DNA of 64,000 nt from Neurospora crassa OR74A (Eukaryota > Ascomycota > Sordariomycetes > Sordariales > Sordariaceae), in contig NC_026505.1 in the NCBI RefSeq assembly GCF_000182925.2, positions 682,001-746,000 of the forward strand. The letters run 5' to 3'. Below the pieces are notes generated by a model, which searched no databases, was not told where the DNA came from, and was given only the letters and a program-made list of their open reading frames with translations. The position numbers were made by a program, and so were the translations under genes. Every line of letters starts with the position of its first letter. The first letter of the stretch is position 1. Positions 1 to 12,226 of this stretch are shown here, in pieces.

Positions 1-2284
1 ATGAGAAGAAAGTCGGGCACTCACCAATCCACAGGCAACGTGTGGTGCTCTGGTCTTGCCGGCCTTCTTGCTTGCTCCATCTTGAGTCTGGTATTCCCTA
101 GCTATATTAGAACCTGCAGGCTAGAGGCGTACGCGGCAGGTAGGGAAACTAACTCGTGGAGGTAGGCGGGCGGTGGTGAAGCAGTTCACTTTTTGGGAGA
201 TGTGTTCTCCAAAGTACAAAACCTCTGTTGAAAATGACAATATCAGTAAAAGGTTAGACGTCGAGGAGGGTGTGGATGAAGGATGACCCGAGGTACGAAC
301 GAGGATATGAGGTGAGTGCTTGGAAGAACTCGTGAATTGGCTGGGCGCTCGAAAAATTTTCAAGATGCCGGAAGAAGTTCGCGTTAAATAGAGGTACTGA
401 AGATACTGTAGGCTGTCCACTTGGACGTCTCTCGAGACGGGATGGAAGTCGCGTTTCTAAAGCGCGGGCCTGCCTGGCAGTCAAGCAGCCGGGGCTACCA
501 GAGTCCAGACTCACCCCGCGGCTGCCCATGCTGGGTACCTCTATGACCTTGGAGCAATCTCGTAGCCTGAAGCTAGGCTCTGTGTCTTTTAGCAATGGAT
601 GGAAGGCACGCCCCTAAACGGTTGAGACAGTTTGCGGATCGGGAGTGCTGCTATGTGCCTCTGGTGATCCGCAAGATACCCCTACTGTACTGGCTAACCC
701 GCCAGCCGCATGACAGATCAAGCAGCTTCAGATTCCCGTTCTTTCCTGGAAATGCCCAGTTATCTCGGCGTGAGGTAGAACCGAAGAACCTTCCGCACTA
801 CTACAAATTGTCAACATTCTGGTCTGTCTGGACTCCTAACCGCCGACCGCGATCTCGTGATTTCTGCTCCCGTTCTTTTCTCAGAGTCGGGAAGGCGCGT
901 CTTGAGGAGGCGGTTGTGAATCGTGACTCGCGAGTGATGCTGGGACATAAGATGGCCCTCAAGGTACTGGCTAGAGGTACCTAGAGGTAGTTAGCTGCAC
1001 AAGATGGAAGGCTACATCCAGACTTCCTTCTTTCTTCTTCTGTGGGCATACTACGTAGTGACACTTCAGTCTCTCATACTGCCCTCCTCACTGGAGGTGC
1101 CGTTGGCTTCCGGACCCCCTAGGACTCCGAAAAGGAGACCATGACTTTTCATCGCGTAGACAGGTGAAAACATTGCGCAGTGTTCAATGCTCGGTTGGCC
1201 CAAGGGTTACCAAACATCACCTCAACAAGTCTTGTTGTTCTGTTGTTCCTTCGTCATCAAGAGTGACTCCCGAACATGGCTTTCCTCTCGCGATCGCCGA
1301 TGATGGAATTCAGAGGGGCTAGCCACAATCTCGCAGGTTTTCCTCCGGTACATGCCCCAGATCTTCACAAGGTGGGAAGGTGCACTTCCAAGTTTTGTTG
1401 AGCTCTTCGATCACACGGATGAGCAGACCATTGTGCATCCCGTGAGGTCTCAAGGCTGCCACCGTTCAACTGCAGAGGGGAGGTGTTCCTTCCCTCTAAC
1501 GTTCCTTCATCAGTCATTGCCTCAATGAGCTGCAGGCTGCCGACTTGTTCCTCGTGCCACTCGGAAAAGTCTCCTCTCGTGATTGCCACCGTTGGAGAAA
1601 AATGGCGTGCCGCCGCTAGAAGTACAGTAACTAGGTAGTAGGTACTGACCAAAGAGGTGCTCGTCATGCGGTAGCGGCTTGACGATCAAGCAATCGAAGA
1701 GACTGGAAGCAGAGTCAAGAGTTCCTTCTTCTCTTCCAAGACTGAGTCATGGAGCCTTCAAACTGCATTCTTGGAAGTTCGGTTGTAGCAGGCGTGACAT
1801 TAATGGGAATCTGGTGTGCCAGAAAACCGTGCCATAGAAAAAACCGTTACAGAACGGCGTTATCCGTGATCCTCGAAATAACCGTACTCCTCAAAGAAAC
1901 CGTTCAACTCAGAGAAACCATTTCAACAGAATCTCTAAACTCTAATTAGCTAAAATAAAAATAGAGGGCTATATATTGGGCGGGAGGTAGTAAGAGTTGA
2001 AGAGACTCCCCTTCTAGGAAGGGACGATGGAAAAGATAAGGTTTGGAAGGGAGAGAAGAAAAGAGAAGGAGAAAGAAGGAGAGAAAAGGAGAGAGAAAGA
2101 GAGAGAGGGAGACGGAGTTCAAAAAGCCAAAGTCCCATCAACTCCCCAACTCTCCCAACTTCAACCTTTTCATCAACAACAACGACAACGACAACGACAA
2201 CAACAACGACAACAGCTATTATCCCCAGGTATAGTTACATCCCATTTCACTTCGTCAATTAATTTCTATATAGGCAATTAATAC

Positions 2285-2322
2285 GATAGCAATAGCGATG
2301 GCGATAGCGATGGCGATACAAG
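2285..2322. repeat. GATAGC/GATGGC short tandem repeat
   Basis: Hexamers GATAGC, AATAGC and GATGGC alternate for about 38 bp, a 12-bp periodic simple repeat in non-coding DNA. A poly-G run follows about 30 bp later. Confidence 0.7.
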
Positions 2323-3462
2323 GTAGTGAATTTAATAGGTTGGATTTTGCCCGGGGGGGGGGGGTAACGAGGTCTTGGGAAGCCACGTCGTAGTGTAGAG
2401 TAGAAAGAAGGCAAGAAGCACCCATTCCCAAACTAATACAACCAATCAGATGCCTCAAATCTCCTTGGAACGGTTATTCTAAACTCAACAGTTACCTGCA
2501 AAGATGGTGTTTGCTTACAACGAACGGTACCATGGAGGTATGGTGCTATGCACCCCCAATATCCCATTAATGGAGAGTTTCAAGCATCCGTAACTTCCAC
2601 TTTGTAACACCTCTAGATTCGCAAGACTGGACCAGACTTTGTGGTTGGAAATGTCATCGATCAGCGCCTGATCCTGAAGAGTGCCCGATTACAACCTGAA
2701 AGTGTCCTCGAGTGCCATGTTGAAAAGTTCGAAGGTAGCCCTCCACAAAATGCGATTTATTAGAGCTTGCTTTGTGTCGTGAAGACTGCCCGGACTTTGT
2801 CTTTGGAAACCAATCATCGCGATCGCTGTGGTGCTAGAAACACATGCAATGTTGTCTTGAGGTTTTGAGGCGCCTTGGGGGCAAGTGAAAGCTAAAGACC
2901 ACAACAGCGTCAAAAAGATCATAACAGCGTCATGTTTGGTGGCGGGCAATGTTGTCCTTTCTGTGGTATACAATCACGACGACTTCCAGGTTGCTTGAAT
3001 CTTCTGCTTGGTGCCGCGGTAGAGGTGATGTCTTCCGAGTTCGAAACCGACGGCATAGTGAATGCCCCTGGAAAGCTCATCCTCACATGCTTTGAAGTGG
3101 TCGGCATCACACCACAATGGACACTTTGATCACGGTGAGCAAGAAGTGGAAAATAAAGGTTTTCTGTGTACATTCTTTGGCACCCATTCACTGGGCTTCC
3201 CATTCACCGGCACTCCCTTCCAGGTTTCTAGAATAGAGGTACTCTGATTTCCGTCTCACCCCTTCCACTATTAGTACAGAATCAAGCCCATGTTCTGTTG
3301 TCGCCCTCCCACCTCTGCCAGAAAAAGAGAGAGAGAGAGAGAAAGAGAAACAGAAACAGAGAGACTAGTACAAGTACACATCTCCTCTCAGCCCCCCGAC
3401 CAACATGAAGACATCACACCGGCCAACCCTACAAGACGATACACCGGCCACCCAACAACACA

Positions 3463-3722
3463 ATGCGCCGGCCACACCAACAAGACAATGCGCCGGTCTC
3501 CGGTCACACCAGTAGAGAGAAGAGTCTCGAGGCGAGGCTGGGTACAGGACCAGGGACCAGCGTTGAGGGGCCCCTCTTGAGCCCGGACAATGAGGCGGCC
3601 TGTCGTTTTCGGACAGTTAGCTGGATGCCTCTAGGAGCTTGGTGGTAGGAGGACCGTGTCTGGCCACGGTTGAAGATACTTACCAACTTGAAGCTTGGCT
3701 ATGCGCCGGCCACACCAACAAG
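3463..3722. repeat. 22-bp direct repeat pair in a CACCGGCCA-rich stretch
   Basis: The same 22 bases, beginning ATGCGCCGGCC and ending CACCAACAAG, occur at 3463-3484 and again at 3701-3722. The first copy sits in a run of diverged CACCGGCCA-containing units (about 3415-3510). No gene or mobile element was recognised around the pair. Confidence 0.7.
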
Positions 3723-6700
3723 CGATTGCTCCCTTGATCCCGCCACCGCCAATTGTTTGGCCTGCCCCATCTGGGAGGCGTTTGTCTTGAGGAACGCGTG
3801 TTGGTACTCGACGATATGTCGGCGTTACACTTGCTGACGTGAGACAAGGTCAGGATGGAATTGAAGAGAGGAAGGAAGGACGAAATAGAAAGCAGTGTGG
3901 ACGGAGCGTACGACAGGAGGATGGACGGTCACGCATCCTGAGGCTAGGAGAGGACGCCAGACGGCGAGTCTCCTTCGCAGCCTGAATGTTCTTCTTGTCT
4001 TCCCCGCTTCTGATCTGACCCAGGGCACGATCAGGTTAGTGCTTGAGCAAGGCTCTGTGATGAGGTAAACGTGAGGACTTGGGAGAGAACAAGGAAAAAA
4101 TTACTGACGAAGAAGCAGGAGAAGGCAAGCCGGCCCCCGTTGTACTGGGGGTAATGTTGGACACGGGGAGCCGCATTTGCCGCAGGAGGTGGTTAGGACG
4201 GTCTGGGTGCACATCCTGGCGGCATCCTCGGTCTTGAGTGTGTGCCCTTATACTTGTGGGATGTTGAAATTGAAGATGAAGATGTTGAAAGGAGGAGGAG
4301 GAAGGAAGGAAATTCGTGGGGGATGGGGAGGACTTTATTGCCCAGCCAAGCGGGGAAATCGCACGAAAGATTCGTCTCGGTAATGACATGGAGGTACTCA
4401 GCTATGCACTTGGTACTTTGCCCTTATCTGTGTCACACTAGAGGTATACTTCCATCCAGTTCCAGTGTGTTACAAGTATGTACCATATAGGGCACATCCG
4501 CCCGGAACAAATCCAAGTGGACCAGCTTGGGGAGCCCCCTATCTCAACCGGGAGAAGAGCTATTTGGATCAGGAAAGTTTGGATAAGTGACTTTCAACAT
4601 GTTCGAAATCCGTCGCCGAAGTTTGATAGAATCCTATGGTCAGGTTGTAGTTCAAGTTGACGAGTTCTTTTGATCGATCTACTCACGACAATCATGTCCC
4701 GCAGTAATGTGCCCCGACCGGAGATGATCCTCCCCGCGTGAGGAGTAGGTACACTCCGAGTTTGTCAGACGACATGCAAGATTGAAGGAAGGAAGGAGCT
4801 TCAGACGAGACGACAACGCTGCCTTCTTGCCAGCAAGATTGCCCGACCTTCGATCCCATCCGCCCCTCAAGAATCTTTCAAGTCGCCTCTTTTCCTCTCC
4901 CTCCATCTTCCTCTCAAGACGGGCATTCATCTTCCTAATCTTCCTTGTTAAATACAGCATTTCAGAGGTCTTTGGCCCCCCACGGTCACTCAGGCCACAT
5001 ACAAATCATGGATTTCAAGCCTCCATCGCGAAGAAAGAGTACCTCTAGATACCTTGGTCTCCTTGTTTTGATCTTGTAACCTCCGCCCCCGATTCCACCA
5101 GCACCCTCATTCCATATCGACACTATCTCTTGCCTCAAAATGCTCTCGCGACCTCGCATAAGCAAAAGAGCGGAGTATACAGCAACTCGATCTCCAAGCG
5201 AAAGAAAAGAGTCCCAACGGTGATGCGTTCCTTGGTTTGTTCCCTCCACTTTTTGTCCATGCCGCTCTCCTCGGTATCATTGAATCCCCAAACCCGCATT
5301 TTCCTACTGACATTACCCGGACGCTAATTCCAGTGCTCCATTCAGACATAAATGTGACCACAGTCTCACAGTCGCCTTTGCGAGCGACCGACAGTTGCCG
5401 CAAGCACGCGTTCAAACTCGGGGAATGCTTTTCGCTCAGGAAGAGTGGTGTATCTCACAGCAACTTCCATGGTGAGTCTACCTACCTTCAACCCATCTAC
5501 CAACCAAGGAGTTCACGAGCTAACGGAACATCATGATAGTCCTTGAAGCATCGTTTCCACCACCACCACTACCACTACCTCTACGACTACCACCAACGAT
5601 GACGGCAACAAAAAAGCCCTGGGTTCAATTCCCAGGCATGACTGGACAATCGTCTCCGTCATCCACCATGGTGACACTAAGGGTCCTATGCACGACAAGG
5701 AGAACATCCAAGCTGGATTCAAAACACAACATAGCGTTGGTAGGCCATCCCTAGAAGACCACATCCCGAGATCCGGCCACATCACCCGGCCCCTTTCTCT
5801 TCTATTCGACAGGGAGGCACAAACAGCCCCCTCATCTCTAGGGGTCGGGTGATGACGTACCTACGAGGAAAGCGTTTTGGGCTCCAAGCCCAGCTTTGTT
5901 TGCGGTGGACTTGGGAGACCAATGGCTGTTAAATGCCAGCAGCAGAGGTGGACCGGGACGGACATCAGCTTAATACTCTCTTTTGGCGGTGTTTGTGGCG
6001 GTGTAAGATGAGCGGCGTTGGGTCTCTTTTTGAAGTTCCTGTATCTTCATCTCTCGGACGGCTGTATCCTTTGTATCTGTACGCGTTGGGAGGCGTTGAT
6101 GCCCGGGAAGTAATGTGGGCTTGACACATGCAGAGGTAGAAAATGCACATTGACGCAGATGGGAATGCCTTTTCCATCCAAGCGTGATGTACTCCCTGCC
6201 TGTACCCTCATGCGCTGAAGAGCTTTCCGCCAAGGTGCATGCTAATGTCAATGGAAGTCGGGCATTCCCAGTGAAGCACCTGAGAAGCACAAGTGAATCA
6301 GGATGTCCAAATGCTTGTCAGTATTAAGAGACAAAGATTCCTTGTCGCCAAAGACCCAGAGTGTAGGCACGCACTTCCCGTTAAGCTTGATCAAGCTGAT
6401 GGCTTACTTCATCCCTCTCCAGGTCTATCCACCCAGCCAGCCTTCCCAACCTCCAGCGGGCTCGCGATGCCGCTGCCCCGAACATTCTCGAGCCTTGTAT
6501 GTACCGACCACCGACCGAGGGACACGATCAATAGACCGGCGATATAAAGCCAGGTAATGAAGAGTTGGAACACGTAGGGAGATCCAGGAAGTAACATGAT
6601 AGGCGATTAGGATGGGCTCTTGGAGCTCAGAGGACCAAAATCTTGGCGTGAGCTTGAAGCATCTTGACCGGCAAAACCGGGACACTCGACCACCACCTTC

Positions 6701-7427
6701 GCATTCCATTAGGTTACTTGAGAATAAAAGCTTTCGCGCTTACACTGGAAGTCGAAGTTTCGTCTCCAAAGTCTTTTCCGTCCGCATTGTTCCAAGGGGA
6801 AGTGTACCGCTGGCGACGAAATGCTGCCCGCTTGTTGACATCCATCCAGGTCGTCTGCGCGAACTTATACTACCTTACCTACCTCTAGTCTCTACCTAGA
6901 CAAACGGCGGCCTCCTCATCGCTGCAGAGAACGTCTAGGTTAGTCCAGGATTCAAGATCCTAGGTACTTAGGTAGCTGTGGTGGAAGTCTGGTATAAAGC
7001 TTAGGTACCAGTCTTGCCTCGCCGCCTACCTAGAAGTATCATGAACCACATGGCCAGACCAAGACCACCTAGCAAAGGGCTGGGAAGCAACATAGGTAGT
7101 AGTACTGTAGCGTACAAGAGGCAAGGCAAAAGGTAAGCAAACTTGCCTTTTATTGTACTAATAGACATTACACAACTACCTAGGTAGGGGTAGATCTCAT
7201 CCCGACCAGCGGTTGTATATTGTATTGTCTGCGCCTCTGTACCTGTAGAGTATAGACAAACTATTAAAATCGTACCTAACATTCTCCCCCCCCGCCCTCC
7301 TCCTGATGGTCAGCTAACAGCCTCCTGCTAGACGGCTGTCAACAACCACCATGTATTAATATTAAGCAGCAGCATGCCCTTCCACCTCCATGTCAGCACG
7401 CATTAATTAGGTAGGTAGGTAGTATTA

Positions 7428-9397
7428 TCACTCCCCAAACGTACTCGCCCTCGGCCCTATCGGCGGCCTAGTAGCTGTACCGTCCCGCGGTCTAGTACCT
7501 GTACTGACCACCTCTCCCTGGAGTCCTGCCCAAGTCCCACCATCCAGACTCTGACCCTGTCCCTGACCCTGACTCTGTACTCCGCCCATCATTGTCATCT
7601 GCCTAGAGGTAGAGGTAGCAGAGGCAGTCTCAGACATGCCCCTCTCCCTTCCCCTAGCACTAGCACTAGCGCCGCCACCGCCGTATTGCTGTTGCTGCTG
7701 CTGCTGCTGTTGCTGACTAGCAGGTCCCTGGTATCCAGGGTATTTCAATCCCATGTGAACTGCGATCTGGTTCGGCGATAGTGGTGGAGGAAAGGAAAAG
7801 GGGCGGGTTTGGTTGTTGATGGGGATGGCTGCTGGTTTTGGTCGTTGGATTTGGATTGGGGAGAGGTTCGAGGAGGAGGAGGCGCTGTCGTTGGGCGTTG
7901 TTGTTTGGCCTTTTGGGGAGGCGGGGGAGATGAATGCCCCTGAGGAGGTGGATTGTTGTCGGGCGTGTTGTTGTTGTTGCTGTTGCTGTTGCTGTTGTTG
8001 TCTTGAATAAGCCGATGACGAGTGTTGCGACCAGTGGCGGTTGAACTCCTTCTCCCCCTCTTTTGGCGTCTCTGCCTGGACTTGGTCGTCGACAAGAGTT
8101 TCTGCATGTGAGCCAAGCCTCTGTAGCTCAATATCCTCCATGTCTTCCATGTCATCATGTAATCCGATTTCGCTGGATTGTGCGCCCAGTCCGTTGTTAA
8201 TACCCCCCTTATTCTTCGACAAAGCCCACGTGCCTGTACTCCTACTCCCTGCTCCAGTCCCGTTCCCCGTGTGATTGGTACCAGTAAATGTCCCTGTCCC
8301 GTAGGCTCGGTAGCCATGACCACCACTCCTTCCCCCGATTGCTCCCAGGGTGAGCCTCCGCTGCCGTCTGCTAAACATGGGCTTCAACGCGCTGACACTG
8401 GCGCACGAAATGGCGATGGTCACCTCGATGACTGACCAAAGGTTGACCTTGGTTCCCTCGTGGAACGGGTCCTTGGCTAGGGTGTAGGTGTAGATGGTGT
8501 GCAGGCGGACGATGGAGGCGATGGTGGCGAAGGTACCGACGCCGAAAATGAGGAAGAGAGCGACCTTTTCGCGCGGTGGGCGGTGAATTTCGCGGAGGGT
8601 GGAGATGGGGAGGAGGAGGATCCAGATGTCGGTGACGATGTTGAAACTGGAGGTGACTGTGGGTGGTGTCAGTATGGGTAGAAGAAAAGGTGCAGAAGAA
8701 TTCTCACAGTAAAAGAAGGCGGTGGTGTTGATGCAGGTGCCTTTAACTTGTCCGGTAATGTCCCAAAACTTGTGAATAGGCTGGCATTGTGCCAGAGTGG
8801 TAAAGATGCAAACAAGAACGAAAACAACGTGCAAGACGATGGTTCCTATGCAAAGATTACGAAAAGTGCGTGTCACGGCTGGAAAACGGTTAGTCAGGTG
8901 AAAGACAGGTGCTGTACCGGGCTGACATACCAAATCGGAGGTAGGTAAAGAGAATGGACACCTTGATACAAAAGACGTTGACATAGTACATGACTTCAAT
9001 GGCGAGAACGATTTTGAGGAAGTTGACCATGTTTTGTAGAGTGAGTGTCGACATGGGCAGGCCGATGCCATTCTGCGCAGCGAGGATGACATTGACGAGA
9101 TAACCAAGAGTGAGGGTCTGCGAACATCAGTCAGTGTCCAATACGCTCCCTCACAAAAAGTGTCAACAACCCACCATAGCAGCAATGATAAAGTAGTCAT
9201 CTGGGCCAGGAGTTCGGATAAGGATGAACCTGCTGACGCACCGAAGGATGACGAACAGCACTGGAGCCAGTCAGGACCACTTCAGGAAATAGAAGCCAAG
9301 AGCGAAAGGGTCACTAACGGGCCACGACTATCATGACGGCCGAGACAATGATGAAGGCATTTTGTCGTCGTATATCCTCAATGGGCGGTTGATTCAT
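7428..9397 (-). CDS. PTH11/SAT4-type integral membrane protein (fungal rhodopsin-like domain)
   Basis: A seven-helix membrane protein of the large PTH11-like/SAT4 family (rhodopsin-like domain, PF20684 type), which in filamentous fungi includes putative plasma-membrane receptors. I read five exons: 9319-9397, 9175-9260, 8931-9117, 8708-8878 and 7428-8656, giving 583 residues with consistent phases. The start (MNQPPIEDIRR) precedes a first hydrophobic helix, then the family-like segment PGPDDYFIIAAM. Hydrophobic helices follow to about residue 290, including LHVVFVLVCIF, a Cys-Thr loop (GTCINTTAFFY) and the late helix region ending FSRRQRR. The cytoplasmic tail of nearly 300 residues is low-complexity, with Gln tracts, Gly-Thr-rich and Ser-rich parts. 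No CFEM cysteine domain precedes the helices. The ligand is unknown. It diverges from NOB1 across about 1.4 kb. Domain call is firm; exon ends rest on splice consensus. Confidence 0.85.
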
Positions 9398-10822
9398 GAC
9401 TGTGAAGGTTGCGGTTGTAATGCGGGAAAAAGACGGCCAGCCCAAAGGAACGGAATCACGAAGCTGGACCCTGGGGAGGTCTGGCTTGTGGGGAGAGGCG
9501 AGTAAAGGTTACATGATGCGTTGATCTGACGGTATGGACCCAAGGGCATGGAGATATAAGGCAGATATTCAACTTGGACACTACACTAGGCAAAGTTTAA
9601 AAAAAGGAAATGTACATGCATGACTCGGCTCTTCGGGTTCATCGTGTGTAACTGGTGGTAGCTCGCTTGGCAAAACCAGTGAGGCCATTCAAACGGGCCA
9701 ATTTCCGCCATCTGGGTGGGTTTAGCTGAGGAGAATACGGAAGATTGTCATATTTGAGCACTGGGGATTCCTGGTACTGTAGGGAGCGGGCATTCTCATT
9801 TGCTCCTTGGGACAAATGACGATCGCCTAGGGGCCACCACCACGTGGGGAAGACGACGAGATCGAGCTGGAGTTCGGCTTTCGATGACGCGCATGAGAGT
9901 GTCTGCACTCAGGAAAGATGCGCACTGATACTGTACTCCAGAAAAACGGGATGATGATCACCGCCCTTCCACATGGTTGCCTGGACAAAGAAAGTCCGGA
10001 GGCTCTTCAAGATGCGACCATGCAAAGAAAACACGTTGTATCCTTGTTGGCGAAGATCCAAAGCAGACCGTTGGGCAAAGCTTTTTCCCTTTTTGACGAT
10101 AGTGTTGAGTCAGGGGTACATATGTAACAAGATGAGACGAGAGATGAGTTGATGTGGTTGAAACAAGAAGTTGAAGTTGCGGTCTGGGTTGAGAAATGCA
10201 AGTGTAGACCTAGAGGGTAGACGGGGGGGTAAAGTCCCGGGTATGCAAGAAATCCACTGCTTGTGCCTGCAAAACATACAACGACAAGAGGAAAGGAGAG
10301 CGACTGACGGCACAGAGATCCGACGGTAATAAACAAACCGACGATAGGCGAGATGTCGGTTAGATGAAGAAGGATCGGGAAGCCGGCCATCCACATGGTG
10401 GACGGGAAAACGTTGTAGGCTCGGAAAGAGTACCGCTGTAGCATTGAAGCTCACTGAAACTTTAACGTGCAATACGCTACTGTGTCAGAGGAGAGTAGCG
10501 CCCAGGGGAGCATGTTTAGTGTATTGTAAACCTGGATACCAAGACCTCAAAGTGGGGTTATGTTTCTTCAAATTGTCCAATCATCGAGTCTTGTAAACGT
10601 CCATTGATTTCACGTCAGACAGACAGACAGACACTGCACTTGACAATCGATAGCAGAGATAATTCTGCCACCACATTCCGCCTGAATTTTGGCGACCGCA
10701 CTCCATCTCTCCAACCAACACCACTACCACTGCCGTGCCTGATACTGGCATCTGATCGCATCGGCCACTTCAATCCACCCAACAGTATCACGATCCCAGT
10801 CGTCATTCGCACCACCGCCAGT
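9398..10822. other. Intergenic region between receptor-like gene and NOB1
   Basis: A divergent spacer. Apart from a weak two-exon candidate on the minus strand (10110-10444), I see only short frames without family resemblance. Confidence 0.5.
10110..10444 (-). CDS. Hypothetical small protein, weakly supported
   Basis: I do not recognise this. An ATG at 10442-10444 opens a frame using mostly C/G-ending codons, with a hydrophobic middle (FPILLHLTDISPIVGLFITV). A possible intron (10267-10313, donor GTGCCG, acceptor TTTTGCAG) would join exons 10314-10444 and 10110-10266 into a 95-residue product. The intron is short and the donor is not consensus. It could be a piece of a longer decayed membrane protein or chance. 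Confidence 0.2.
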
Positions 10823-12226
10823 ATGGATGCTCCCGCCGTCGCCGAACTCACGGCGCAAAGCCAGCAGAACCCCGCCCCCACCACCACCACCACCACCACC
10901 ACCACAGCGCCAGCCGCTACCTCGACGACTACAAAGCCCGTCCACTCCCTCGTCATCGACGCCAACGTCATCATCAAGAACGACCCCAGCGTCTCTACCC
11001 TTATCGCCCAAGCCGAGGAGCTCTACACCATTCCCTCGGTCGTCTCAGAAATTCGCGATGAGGCCACCCGACTCCGATTCCAAACCACCCTCATGCCCTT
11101 CCTCAAGTTCCGCACCCCCCGCCCGGAGTCCATCAAGTTCGTCACCGACTTTGCCCGCCGCACCGGTGATCTGATGGTTCTGTCCAAGCCCGATATCCAC
11201 TTGATCGCTCTAACGTATGATCTCGAGTGCGAGAGGAACGGTGGTGATTGGCGGTTGAGGAAGGAGCCCGGTCAGAAGTCAGTCAATGGTGCGCCACCGG
11301 CCAAGGAGGGCGAGGAGAAGGAGGTCACAACCGAGGAGAAGAACGACGCTGCTCCCGTAACGGAGGAGAAGACCGAGGAGGTGAAGCAGGTGGAGGAGCA
11401 GCTTGAGAAGCTGGACATTGGAAGCCAAGAGCAGGAGACAACACCTGCTCCCGAGGAAGAGGAGGAAGAAGAGGAGGAGAACGATGGCGAAGCCTCTGAC
11501 GACGACGGCGAATGGATCAGTAAGCCCCCCCCCCCCCCCTCTCTTTATCACCCCAAAATCTCTCGCACCCTACCACCAGTTGCTAACAAGCTTGCTGCAG
11601 CCCCCACAAACATCAAAAAGGTCCAAGCCCGCGAATCCGCCCACGTCGCCCCCGAGCCCCTCCAAAAGACGCTCCAAGCAGCCCTCATCACCTCCGACAT
11701 GGCCATGCGCAACGTCTCCATGCGCATCAACCTGAACCTTCTCGACTCCGCCTTTGCGCGCATCACCGTTCTCAAGACCTGGGTCCTCCGCTGCCACGGC
11801 TGCTGGAAAGTCTGCAAAGACACCACCAAGCAATTCTGTCCTTCTTGCGGCCAACCCACGCTCACCCGCGTCTCTTGCACTACGGACGCCGCCGGCAACT
11901 TTACTTTACATCTCAAGAAGAATTTCCAGTTCAACAACCGCGGAAATGTCTACAGCATCCCCAAGCCGACGCACGGTACGGCGAGCGGGAAGAACCAGAA
12001 TGTGAAAGGTGGTGGAAAGGGAGGTTGGGGTAAGGAACTGATTCTTGCCGAGGATCAGAAGGAGTATATCAGGAGAACGGAGGAGGAGAAGAGGACGCGG
12101 TACAGGGATCTGATGGATGATGATTACTTGCCGGGTATCTTGACGGGCCAGAGGCAGGGCGGGACGGGGAATAATAGGATCAAGGTCGGGGCGGGGAGGA
12201 ATGTTAATGCTAAGAAGAGGAGGTGA
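10823..12226 (+). CDS. nob1: 20S pre-rRNA D-site endonuclease NOB1
   Basis: NOB1 is the PIN-domain nuclease that cuts 20S pre-rRNA at site D to give mature 18S rRNA during late cytoplasmic 40S assembly. After a Thr-rich N-terminus the PIN domain starts near residue 40 with the metal-binding Asp in SLVIDANVIIKN and includes EIRDEATR and a later LIALTYDLE. A long acidic linker rich in Glu follows. A zinc ribbon (CHGCWKVC and FCPSCG, near residues 296-316) and a basic Gly-rich tail ending KKRR complete the family layout. An intron at 11520-11600 (81 nt; branch-like TTGCTAACAAG; GCTGCAG acceptor) restores the conserved junction EWITPTNIKK, so the spliced product is 440 residues. The start is the first ATG in a long open frame; the frame continues upstream only without ATG. 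The unspliced frame also stays open. Confidence 0.93.
   Translation: MDAPAVAELTAQSQQNPAPTTTTTTTTTAPAATSTTTKPVHSLVIDANVIIKNDPSVSTLIAQAEELYTIPSVVSEIRDEATRLRFQTTLMPFLKFRTPRPESIKFVTDFARRTGDLMVLSKPDIHLIALTYDLECERNGGDWRLRKEPGQKSVNGAPPAKEGEEKEVTTEEKNDAAPVTEEKTEEVKQVEEQLEKLDIGSQEQETTPAPEEEEEEEEENDGEASDDDGEWISKPPPPPSLYHPKISRTLPPVANKLAAAPTNIKKVQARESAHVAPEPLQKTLQAALITSDMAMRNVSMRINLNLLDSAFARITVLKTWVLRCHGCWKVCKDTTKQFCPSCGQPTLTRVSCTTDAAGNFTLHLKKNFQFNNRGNVYSIPKPTHGTASGKNQNVKGGGKGGWGKELILAEDQKEYIRRTEEEKRTRYRDLMDDDYLPGILTGQRQGGTGNNRIKVGAGRNVNAKKRR

Larger units (their letters stand above)
1..7427. other. Gene-poor, low-complexity region
   Basis: No gene could be supported here. Open frames are short (about 130 codons at most, for example 595-984 on the plus strand and 1365-1667 on the minus strand) and none resembles a family I know. 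The minus frame ending at 1365 begins with a hydrophobic stretch that could be a signal peptide, but nothing else supports it. The stretch holds a purine-rich tract (about 2030-2115), CAACGA-type repeats (about 2175-2212), a GATAGC/GATGGC array (about 2285-2322), a poly-G run (about 2351-2363), GA repeats (about 3326-3350), a 22-bp direct repeat and many AGAGGTAC/TACCTAGGTA motifs. It is not obviously AT-rich, so it does not look heavily RIP-mutated. Confidence 0.5.

Noticed and set aside
1365-1667. Small secreted protein of 100 residues
   Set aside because: The N-terminus is signal-like, but there is no codon bias, no Cys pattern and no known likeness.
5618-5636. tRNA T-arm-like hairpin (CCTGGGTTCAATTCCCAGG)
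   Set aside because: It has a B-box-like loop, but no D-arm, anticodon arm or 5' acceptor strand lies upstream, so no tRNA is supported.
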